Below are positions 22,229-28,615 of a stretch of 38,358 bases of DNA, piece by piece. Within the stretch, counting starts at the first letter, position 1. Every line of letters starts with the position of its first letter. The notes under the pieces were generated by a model. That model was not told where the DNA came from. It worked only from the letters and a program-made list of their open reading frames with translations, and did not search any database. Position numbers and translations under genes: made by a program. The stretch comes from DATACN01 sp038215095. GTDB taxonomy: Bacteria; Actinomycetota; Thermoleophilia; Solirubrobacterales; Thermoleophilaceae. The stretch spans positions 1 through 38,358 of the forward strand of contig JBBQRG010000021.1 in assembly GCA_038215095.1 (NCBI GenBank), written 5' to 3'.

Positions 22229-23472
22229 GCCTGCCCCGCCTGCTGGCGGGGACGCGGCCCGGCGCCCCGCTGCCGAGGACCGAGCACCTCGCCGTGCACG
22301 GCCCCTGCCCGCGCGCCGACACCGGCCTCATGGAGCGGGTGGGCGCGGCGGGACTGCGCGGCCGGGGCGGCGCCTCGTTCCCCACGGCGGTGAAGCTGCG
22401 AAGCGTCGCGGAGCGGCCGGGACAGCGGTTCGTGCTGGTGAACGGGGCGGAGGGCGAGCCCATGAGCGCCAAGGACCGCGTGCTGATGCAGCTGGCGCCC
22501 CACCTGGTGTTGGACGGGGCGCTGCTCGCGGCTGAAGCGATCGGTGCGAGCCGGGTGGTCGTGGCCATCCGTGACGAGGCCACGGCCGCGCTCGGCGCCA
22601 TGCGCGGCGCCGCGGCCGAGCGCCCGCTCGGGCGGCGGGTCGCGGTGCGCCCGGTCCCCTCCGTGTACCTGGCCGGCGAGGAGAGCGCGCTGATACGCCA
22701 TCTGAACGGCGGCCCGGTCAAGCCGCTGGTGGTGCCACCGCTGCCCTTCGAGCGGGGCCTGCGGCGCCGGCCGACGCTCGTGCTGAACCCCGAGACGTTC
22801 GCCCACCTCGCGCTGATCGCCCGCCACGGCCCCGGGTGGTTCCGGGAGCTCGGGACGACTGACCACACCGGCTCGGCACTCGTCACGGTCTCGGGCGCCG
22901 TGGACCTTCCCGGAGTTCAGGAGATCGCGTGCGGAACGCCGCTCGGGAGCGTGCTCGACAGTGCCGGTGGCCCCTCGGAGCCGCTGCGCGCCGTCCTGGT
23001 AGGCGGCTTTCACGGCACCTGGATCGGCGCGGAGGAGATCCCGTCGGTTGCCCTCGACGACCACGGGCTGACGGCGTTCGGCGCCACGCTGGCGGCCGGC
23101 GTGATCGTCGCGCTGGGCGAGTCGGCCTGCCCCGCCCAGGAGCTCGCACAGACGATGAGCTGGCTGGCGGCCCATAGCGCGGGGCAGTGCGGGCCGTGCG
23201 CCAACGGGCTCCCGGCCCTTGCGGAGACGGTCACAGCGGTCGCAAGCGGTGCTGCGCCGCCTGACGCCCTCGGGCGGCTCGATCGCTGGAGCGCCCAGAT
23301 CGTCCAGCGCGGGGCCTGCCACCTGCCCGACGGGGCGGTGCGCTTCCTCGCGACCGGCCGGCGGGTGTTCGCCACAGAGCTCGGAGAGCACGCGCGCCAC
23401 GGCCCCTGTTTCGCCTGCCGGCGGCCCACCACGCTCGCCACCCAGCCGGCCGCCCGGAGCGCCGCGGCGTGA
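22225..23472 (+). CDS. NuoF-like NADH dehydrogenase 51-kDa subunit homologue
   Basis: 415 residues, ATG 22225 (ATGA overlap). The FMN-binding GLRGRGGASFPTAVKL (43-58), NGAEGEP and KDR, the AGEESALI segment and the SLBB-like region are present. The C-terminal [4Fe-4S] site is incomplete: NuoF has Cys-x2-Cys-x2-Cys plus a fourth, while here HSAGQCGPC gives Cys322 and Cys325, with Ala319 at the first position, and Cys364 in GACHLPDG. There is no thioredoxin-like (NuoE) partner in the window. It likely takes electrons from NAD(P)H and passes them to the ferredoxin encoded next or to the membrane haems. Confidence 0.82.
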   Translation: MSLPRLLAGTRPGAPLPRTEHLAVHGPCPRADTGLMERVGAAGLRGRGGASFPTAVKLRSVAERPGQRFVLVNGAEGEPMSAKDRVLMQLAPHLVLDGALLAAEAIGASRVVVAIRDEATAALGAMRGAAAERPLGRRVAVRPVPSVYLAGEESALIRHLNGGPVKPLVVPPLPFERGLRRRPTLVLNPETFAHLALIARHGPGWFRELGTTDHTGSALVTVSGAVDLPGVQEIACGTPLGSVLDSAGGPSEPLRAVLVGGFHGTWIGAEEIPSVALDDHGLTAFGATLAAGVIVALGESACPAQELAQTMSWLAAHSAGQCGPCANGLPALAETVTAVASGAAPPDALGRLDRWSAQIVQRGACHLPDGAVRFLATGRRVFATELGEHARHGPCFACRRPTTLATQPAARSAAA

Positions 23473-23681
23473 GCGAGCACCTGCGGGTCGACCCGATCGC
23501 GTGCTCGGGCCACGGGCTCTGCGCCGAGCTGTTCCCGGAGTGGATCGAGCTCGACGACTGGGGCTATCCGATCATCGACCGGGGCCCGATCCCCGAGGAG
23601 CTGCTGGAGCACGCGCGGCGCGCGGCGGAGGCCTGCCCGAAGCTGGCGCTCGTGGTCTCGGCCCAGCGCCCTAGGCGCTGA
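23469..23681 (+). CDS. Ferredoxin, probable single [3Fe-4S] or [4Fe-4S] type
   Basis: 70 residues, GTG 23469 overlapping the upstream stop. The pattern DPIACSGHGLCAELFPEW and then EACPKLAL gives Cys12, Cys18 and Cys56 (Cys-x2-His-x2-Cys...Cys-Pro). This is the actinobacterial one-cluster ferredoxin type that often serves P450s or flavoproteins. With His in place of the middle Cys a [3Fe-4S] cluster is expected. It is the last gene of the redox operon, and its end overlaps the opposing sensor kinase by 11 bases. Confidence 0.85.
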   Translation: MSEHLRVDPIACSGHGLCAELFPEWIELDDWGYPIIDRGPIPEELLEHARRAAEACPKLALVVSAQRPRR

Positions 23682-24873
23682 GCAGCGGAAGCCGCAGCTC
23701 GAAGCGGCTCGGCGCGCCCGGCGCCACACGCAGCGCGCCGCTGTCGGCCTGGGCGAGCGTGCGAGCCAGATGGAGGCCGATGCCGGTGCCGTTCGCGCTC
23801 GAGGCGCCGCGCTCGAAGATTCGCTCGCGGTCGGCTTCGCTGACGCCCTGGCCCTCGTCGTCGACCGTGATGCTGGCTGCCGGCCCGTCGCTCGCCACGC
23901 CCACCCGGACCGCGCCCGCCCCGTGCCGCAGCGCGTTGGCGAGCAACACGTCGAGCACCTGGCCCACGGTGCCGCGGGACGCCCTCGCGATCACGTTCTT
24001 CGCGGTGGCCACCTCCAGCGACCGGCCGGCGCGCGCGTAGACCGGCTGCCACGTCAGCGCGTGCTCGTAGGTGACCGCTCCCAGATCCACCGGGATGCGC
24101 GGGCCGATGCTGGAGTTGCGCGCGTGGGCGAGCAGGTCCGCGATCGTCCGCTCGAGCCGGTCGGCCTCCGCCAGCGCGGCTTCGATGTCGGCCTCCTCGA
24201 GCCGCAGCCGCAGGGCGGTGAGCGGGGTGCGGAGCTGGTGGGAGACGTTCCCGGAGAACTCGCGCTCGCGCGCGACGAGCCCGCCGATGCGCTCCGCGCT
24301 GCTGTCGAGTCCCCGCGCGATGGCGTCGATCTCGGGCACGCCGAATTGCCCGGCGCGCACCGAGAAGTCACCGTCGCCGAGTTGCGCGGACCTGCGCGCG
24401 ATCGTCTCGAGCGGGCGGGCCAGGCGCCGCGCCTGCACGGCGGCCAAGGCGGTGGCGGTGAGAACGCCTCCCGCGGCGAGCGCGGCGATCAGCAGCCACA
24501 CGCGGTGTATCCGGCCGTCGGCCTCGCCGGCGGGCGCCTCGGCGATCACCGTGCCGCGCAGGGCCGACCCCGTGTGCGTACGCACGACCTCGCCGCCGAT
24601 AGGCGGTCCGGTGGCGATCGTATGGCCCGCTTCCGTCGTGACGGCGATGCGGTGGTGGCGGCCGGCGAACGCGGCCAGCAGCTGGGGGCTGATCATGCGG
24701 TGCGCCTCGAGCAGGTCGTCCACGGCGCCGGCGGCGGCGTCGGCCTCTCGCTCCAAGCGCCCGGTCGCGTCCTGGCGAACGCGAGCGGCCTCGACGGCGG
24801 CCAGGGGGATCCCGAGGACGACGACCGCGGCGAGCGCGATCAGGGCCGTCGAGAGGATGAGCCGCCGGCGCAT
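23671..24873 (-). CDS. Sensor histidine kinase
   Basis: 400 residues, ATG 24873. An N-terminal helix (ILSTALIALAAVVVLGIPLA), a short sensor segment of about 95 residues and a second helix (VWLLIAALAAGGVLTATALA) frame the extracytoplasmic part. Next come a HAMP region (RRLARPLETIARRSAQLGDG), the H-box EFSGNVSHQLRTPLTALRL with phospho-accepting His, an N-box (DVLLANALRHG), G1 DDEGQGVSE and G2 GTGIGLHLA. It autophosphorylates and passes phosphate to the regulator encoded nine bases upstream. The signal is unknown; convergence with the redox operon does not itself imply control. Confidence 0.9.
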   Translation of the reverse strand: MRRRLILSTALIALAAVVVLGIPLAAVEAARVRQDATGRLEREADAAAGAVDDLLEAHRMISPQLLAAFAGRHHRIAVTTEAGHTIATGPPIGGEVVRTHTGSALRGTVIAEAPAGEADGRIHRVWLLIAALAAGGVLTATALAAVQARRLARPLETIARRSAQLGDGDFSVRAGQFGVPEIDAIARGLDSSAERIGGLVAREREFSGNVSHQLRTPLTALRLRLEEADIEAALAEADRLERTIADLLAHARNSSIGPRIPVDLGAVTYEHALTWQPVYARAGRSLEVATAKNVIARASRGTVGQVLDVLLANALRHGAGAVRVGVASDGPAASITVDDEGQGVSEADRERIFERGASSANGTGIGLHLARTLAQADSGALRVAPGAPSRFELRLPLLSA

Positions 24874-24882
24874 TCTGGGGCC

Positions 24883-25548
24883 TCAGGGCTCGAAGCGAAG
24901 GCCGACGCCGCGCACGGTCACCAGTCGCCGCGGGTCGGCCGCATCGTCACCGAGCTTGCGCCGCAGCCAGGAGACGTGCATGTCGAGCGTCTTGGTCGAG
25001 CCGAACCAGTTCTCGTCCCACACCTCGGACATGATCCGCTCGCGCGTGACCACGCGGCCGGCGGAGCGCACGAGCAGGGCGAGCAGGTCGAACTCCTTCG
25101 GCGACAGGTCGAGCTCCTCCTCGCCGCACCAGGCCTTGCGTGCGGCGACGTCGACGACGACCTCGCCGGCCTCGAACCGCTCGGCGGTCGCCCTGCGCAG
25201 CTGGGCGCGGACGCGGGCCAGCAGCTCGTCGAGCCGGAACGGCTTGGTCACGTAGTCGTCCGCTCCGGCGTCGAGCCCGTCGATCGCGTCGGTCTCGCCA
25301 TTGCGGGCGGTCAGGAAAATGATCGGCACCGCGGGGCTGTCCTCGCGAATGCGGCGGCAGACCTCGATCCCATCCACGTCGGGCAGCCCGATGTCGAGCA
25401 CGAGCAGGTCGTGATCGCCGTGCAGCCCCGCGGCCACGGCCTGGCCGCCGGTCGGAAAAGCCTCAACCTCGTAGCCCTCGCGCTCCAAGGCGCCCACCAG
25501 CGGCAGGCGGATGCCCTCGTCGTCCTCGGCGAGCAGAATCCTGGGCAC
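24883..25548 (-). CDS. OmpR/PhoB-family response regulator
   Basis: 221 residues, ATG 25548. The receiver domain (1-115) has the acidic pair AEDDE, phospho-Asp in LLVLDIGLPDVDGIE, Thr in FLTARN and Lys in YVTKPF. The winged-helix output domain (about 125-220) shows ELDLSPKEFDLLALLVRSAG, RERIMSEVWD and the recognition-helix part TLDMHVSWLRRKLG. It binds tandem DNA repeats on phosphorylation by the kinase encoded directly downstream. The pair forms one operon with a nine-base gap. Confidence 0.93.
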   Translation of the reverse strand: MPRILLAEDDEGIRLPLVGALEREGYEVEAFPTGGQAVAAGLHGDHDLLVLDIGLPDVDGIEVCRRIREDSPAVPIIFLTARNGETDAIDGLDAGADDYVTKPFRLDELLARVRAQLRRATAERFEAGEVVVDVAARKAWCGEEELDLSPKEFDLLALLVRSAGRVVTRERIMSEVWDENWFGSTKTLDMHVSWLRRKLGDDAADPRRLVTVRGVGLRFEP

Positions 25549-25573
25549 GCTCGAATGGTAGGGAGCGGCCGGG

Positions 25574-25596
25574 CGGCCCCGGGTAGCCTGGGGCCG
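25574..25596 (+). promoter_or_regulatory. Hairpin covering the ribosome site of the ANTAR gene
   Basis: CGGCCCC (25574-25580) pairs with GGGGCCG (25590-25596) over nine bases, ending two bases before ATG 25599. The GGGG that would act as ribosome site lies in the stem, so translation could be limited unless the hairpin opens. This is an inference from the sequence; the G+C-rich background makes chance pairing possible. Confidence 0.35.
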
Positions 25597-25598
25597 AG

Positions 25599-26171
25599 AT
25601 GACCGATGCCGAACCCCACAACCTGCGGGTGCTCGTGGCCGACGAGCGCCAGAAGTACCTGGAGGCGATCAGCGAGTCGGTCGAAGACCTAGGGCACGAG
25701 GTCGTCGCCCACGAGGTCGAGCTCGCGAAGGTGGGCCGCGCGACCGTGGACCAGCGGCCGGACATCGCGATCGTCGCGCTGCACGAGGACACCGAGCACG
25801 CGCTCGAGCTGATCACCGAGATCATCGAGGAGGCCACCTGCCCGGTGCTCGTGCTCGCCGACGACGCCAGCCGCGAGTTCGTCGCCGAGGCGGCGCAGCG
25901 CGGCGTCTTCGCCTATCTCGATTCCACGCAGGAGACCGAGCTGCAGGGCGGCATCGACGTCGCACTGCAGCGCTACCAGCAGTACAGGAAGCTGCTGGCT
26001 GCGTTCGACCGCCGGGCGCAGATCGAGCGGGCGAAGGGAATCCTGATGGAGCGCCACGGCATCGGCGACCAGGAGGCGTTCGACCGGATGCGGGGCGAGG
26101 CGCGCAGCTCGCGGAGGCCGCTGATCGAGGTCTGCGAGGATGTTGTGAAATCCGACCCGGAAGCGAGTTAG
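25599..26171 (+). CDS. ANTAR-domain RNA-binding regulator with a degenerate receiver domain
   Basis: 190 residues, ATG 25599. Residues 1-125 have a receiver fold (NLRVLVADERQKYLEAISES), but the phospho-acceptor strand reads PDIAIVALHEDTEHA with Ala where Asp is expected, and the β5 Lys is missing (FAYLDSTQE). Residues about 135-185 are an ANTAR domain (RRAQIERAKGILMERHGIGD, then QEAFDRMRGEARSSRRPLIE), which binds paired hexaloop hairpins in mRNA and prevents termination. It is probably activated by something other than phosphorylation. The sigma-factor gene follows, with two adjacent hairpins between. Confidence 0.88.
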   Translation: MTDAEPHNLRVLVADERQKYLEAISESVEDLGHEVVAHEVELAKVGRATVDQRPDIAIVALHEDTEHALELITEIIEEATCPVLVLADDASREFVAEAAQRGVFAYLDSTQETELQGGIDVALQRYQQYRKLLAAFDRRAQIERAKGILMERHGIGDQEAFDRMRGEARSSRRPLIEVCEDVVKSDPEAS

Positions 26172-26206
26172 AAGTCCGCGGAACCGGGTACTACACCAGC
26201 AGGAAA

Positions 26207-26244
26207 CCGGCCGAAACCCCGCCGGCGAAGCACCAGACGCTTCG
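26207..26244 (+). promoter_or_regulatory. Two adjacent stem-loops between the ANTAR gene and the sigma-factor gene
   Basis: Stem 1 is CCGGC/GCCGG (26207-26211 with 26221-26225, nine-base loop). Stem 2 is CGAAGC/GCTTCG (26226-26231 with 26239-26244, seven-base loop ACCAGAC). They abut without a gap. The layout recalls ANTAR target RNAs, but those have six-base loops with A1 and G4, which these do not match exactly. Confidence 0.35.
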
Positions 26245-26316
26245 TCAACACACTTCGGGGAGCCGGTTCAAATCTCTTCTCAGGCAGTAGTAGATCGGGC
26301 TCGTGAGCAGTGTCTC

Positions 26317-27033
26317 CTGCGGCGCTACGCCCGCTTTGGCGACGAGGCCGCGCGGGCCGAGCTGGTCGAGCGCTTCATGCCGCTCGCCTACAAGCTGGCG
26401 CGGCGATACCAGCGGCCGGGCGAGCCGATCGAGGACCTTGCCCAGGTCGCCACGATCGGGCTGCTGAAGGCGCTCGATCGCTTCGACCCCGAGCGCGGGC
26501 ACGAGTTCATGTCCTATGCCGCGCCGACCATCCTGGGCGAGCTCAAGCGCTACTTCCGGGACTTCGGCTGGGTCATGCACCTCTCGAGGGGCGACCAGGA
26601 GCTTGCCGGAGCGGTTAAGCGCGCCGCCGAGGAGGCCTCGCGGCGGCTCGGCCGCGCGCCCACGCCGGAGGAGGTGGCCGCCGGCTCGCACCTCAGCGTC
26701 GAGGACGTGATGCGCGGCCTCGACGCGGCGGCAGCGGCCCGGCCGGCGTCGCTCGACGTGGCGGCCGGTGAGGCCGACACGTCTGTCGGGTCGGAGGCCT
26801 GGCTCGGGCGCGACGAGGAGGGCTTCGAGCTCGTCGAGACCCGCGACGCCGTCTCTCGCGGCCTCCGCCGCATGACCAAGCGGGACAGCCAGGTCCTCTA
26901 CATGCGCTTCTACGAAGACCTGACGCAGGCCGAGATTGCCGAGCGGGTCGGCCTGTCCCAGATGCAGGTGTCTCGAATCATCCGCAGCTCGCTGGAGCCG
27001 TCGCGCTGGCAGGGCGAGCTCCAGCCCGCGTAG
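26317..27033 (+). CDS. SigB/SigF-type RNA polymerase sigma factor, start unclear
   Basis: A stress/sporulation-class sigma-70: LLRRYARFGDEAARAELVER (region 1.2/2.1), DLAQVATIGLLKALDRFDPE (2.2), FMSYAAPTILGELKRYFRDF (2.3-2.4), region 3 (LGRAPTPEEVAAGSHLSVED) and region 4 (YEDLTQAEIAERVGLSQMQV). The conserved part begins at about 26305, but no ATG, GTG or TTG lies in frame between 26149 and ATG 26377, which is inside region 2. Options are CTG 26317 (used here), ATC 26272 after GGGGAG, or GTG 26303, which is one base out of frame. The last would mean an indel in the genome or in the sequence. Function depends on which is right. Confidence 0.75.
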   Translation: MRRYARFGDEAARAELVERFMPLAYKLARRYQRPGEPIEDLAQVATIGLLKALDRFDPERGHEFMSYAAPTILGELKRYFRDFGWVMHLSRGDQELAGAVKRAAEEASRRLGRAPTPEEVAAGSHLSVEDVMRGLDAAAAARPASLDVAAGEADTSVGSEAWLGRDEEGFELVETRDAVSRGLRRMTKRDSQVLYMRFYEDLTQAEIAERVGLSQMQVSRIIRSSLEPSRWQGELQPA

Positions 27034-27048
27034 TCCAACCCCGAACAG

Positions 27049-28560
27049 CTAGTCCCCCGCCTCGGCGTCCATCCAGAGCGCGTCCTCGAACAGCAGCTGG
27101 CGGGCCGCTTCGAGATCGCCGGAGAGGGGCCGGTCCTCCATGTCCGGGTCGAGGCGGGCGGCGGCCGCGTCGTAGAGCGCGCGGCTGCCGGGCCCTTCCG
27201 GCGGGCGGCCGCGCAGGCGCAGTGCCCGCACGGCGAGCACCAGCTCGGCAGAGACCGCAACCGCCATTCGCGACAGCGCGTCGGAGGTGCGGCGCGAGGA
27301 GTGGCCCGCGAAGTTCGCGTGCGACTCGATGCCCGACTGCACGGAGGTGGTCTGCGAGGCGGCGGTGGCGGCGAGCGAGCGGACCTCCGCGGCCGCGGCG
27401 TGGGCCGTGTACTCGAGGATCATCGCGCCGGAGTCGGGGCCCGGATCCTGGGCGAGCTGGGGCGCCAGGCCGGTGACGTCGGGGTCGAGCAGCGCGCTCA
27501 CGCGGGCGGCGGTCAGCGAGGCCGACTGGGCCATCGCCCCGCGCAGCGAGTCGAGCGCCAGTGTCAGCACGCCCGCGTGGAAGTTGCCGTTCGGCAGGGC
27601 CACGCCGTCGGCGGGCAGCATCAGCGCATTCTCGCCCGCCACGTTCAGCTCGATGGCGAGCACGCCGGCGAGGCGCTCGAGCGCGTCGAGCAGCGTGCCC
27701 TCGACCTGGGGCACGCAGCGGAACACGAAGGCGTCGTGGATCGCGCTGTCCGGCGGGCGCTCGCGCGGGCCGGCGCCGAGGAGGTGTCGCAGCCGGCGCG
27801 CCACCTCGACCTGGCCGGGGTGGGGGCGGGCGTCGTGCACGCGCGGGTCGAGCACCGACAGGTCGGCCGCGGTGGCCTCGTAGGACAGCGCGGCCACGCC
27901 GAGGGCCGACGCCAGCAGCTGGCTCGCGTCGTGGAAGACCAGCGCTGCCTGGCCGATGCTCACCGCGTTCGAGCTCATGAAGCCGACGCCGTCGCGCGGG
28001 CCGTAATGGACCGGCGTCAGGCCGTGGGCGGCAAGCGCCTCGGCGGCCGGCACCACGTCGTCGCCGACCCAGCACTCGCCCTCGCCGCCCAGGGCGAGGC
28101 CGATCTCGGCGAGCACCGTGAGGTCGCCGGTGCCGAGCGAGCCGACCTCGCGGGCGAACGGTGTTACGCCCGTGCTCAGGGCGGCGAGGAGGGCGTCGAG
28201 CAACTGCTCGCCCACCCCGGCGCCGCCGGCGCCGAGCTGGTTCGCGCGAACTGCCATCGCGGCGCGCACGACCTCGACCGTCAGCGGCGCGCCGCCGCCG
28301 CCCGCGTGGCTGCGCAGCAGGCGCCACTGGTGCTCGCCGGAGTCGGGCAGCGCCGAGGGCGAGGAGCGCAGTACACCCACGCCGGTCGTGACGCCGTACA
28401 TCAGCTCGTTGCGCTGCAGTAACTCGCGCACCAGGCGCTCGGCGGCAGCGTTGCGCTCACGTCCCTCGGGCGCGATCTCCGCCTCCGCCCGGCCGCGCGC
28501 GATCTGCACCACCTGCGCCGGCGTGAGGCCGCGCCCGTCGAGCGTGATGGTCTCGGGCAT
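27049..28560 (-). CDS. Histidine/phenylalanine ammonia-lyase family paralogue lacking the MIO triad
   Basis: 503 residues, ATG 28560. The family fold is clear: MYGVTTGVGVL (catalytic Tyr, about residue 55), RSHAGGGGAPL, RANQLGAGGAG, CVPQVEG, GNFHAG and a C-terminal helix bundle. However, GSLG-Ala-Ser-Gly-Asp of active lyases is GSLG-Thr-Gly-Asp here (140-146): the Ser is gone and one residue is missing, so the MIO electrophile cannot form by the known route. The NGT motif is also replaced (FMSSNAVSIGQ). It may be a different enzyme, a regulator or a binding protein. It is divergent from hutH across 55 bases. Confidence 0.85.
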   Translation of the reverse strand: MPETITLDGRGLTPAQVVQIARGRAEAEIAPEGRERNAAAERLVRELLQRNELMYGVTTGVGVLRSSPSALPDSGEHQWRLLRSHAGGGGAPLTVEVVRAAMAVRANQLGAGGAGVGEQLLDALLAALSTGVTPFAREVGSLGTGDLTVLAEIGLALGGEGECWVGDDVVPAAEALAAHGLTPVHYGPRDGVGFMSSNAVSIGQAALVFHDASQLLASALGVAALSYEATAADLSVLDPRVHDARPHPGQVEVARRLRHLLGAGPRERPPDSAIHDAFVFRCVPQVEGTLLDALERLAGVLAIELNVAGENALMLPADGVALPNGNFHAGVLTLALDSLRGAMAQSASLTAARVSALLDPDVTGLAPQLAQDPGPDSGAMILEYTAHAAAAEVRSLAATAASQTTSVQSGIESHANFAGHSSRRTSDALSRMAVAVSAELVLAVRALRLRGRPPEGPGSRALYDAAAARLDPDMEDRPLSGDLEAARQLLFEDALWMDAEAGD

Positions 28561-28565
28561 GGCCG

Positions 28566-28607
28566 CAATATGACGCGAACGCCCTGCGGAGGCCAGGCGG
28601 CATATTG
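28566..28607. promoter_or_regulatory. Symmetric divergent promoter region between the HAL paralogue and hutH
   Basis: CAATATG (28566-28572) and CATATTG (28601-28607) form a seven-base inverted repeat. Each arm contains a −10-like hexamer pointing outward (TATTGC leftward, TATTGT rightward), ending five to eight bases before the two ATGs. That spacing implies leaderless transcripts in both directions from back-to-back promoters in a 55-base gap. A dimeric regulator site is the alternative reading. Confidence 0.4.
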
Positions 28608-28615
28608 TCGGTCGC

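Noticed and set aside
21544..23472. 642-codon plus-strand frame sharing the NuoF end
   Set aside because: It is the NuoF frame extended backward through the ferric-reductase-like gene; the upstream part is low-complexity Arg/Pro/Ala sequence.
26256..26290. T-arm-like GGTTCAAATC that might indicate a tRNA
   Set aside because: The bases on either side do not pair to make a T-stem and no acceptor, D or anticodon arms fit around it.
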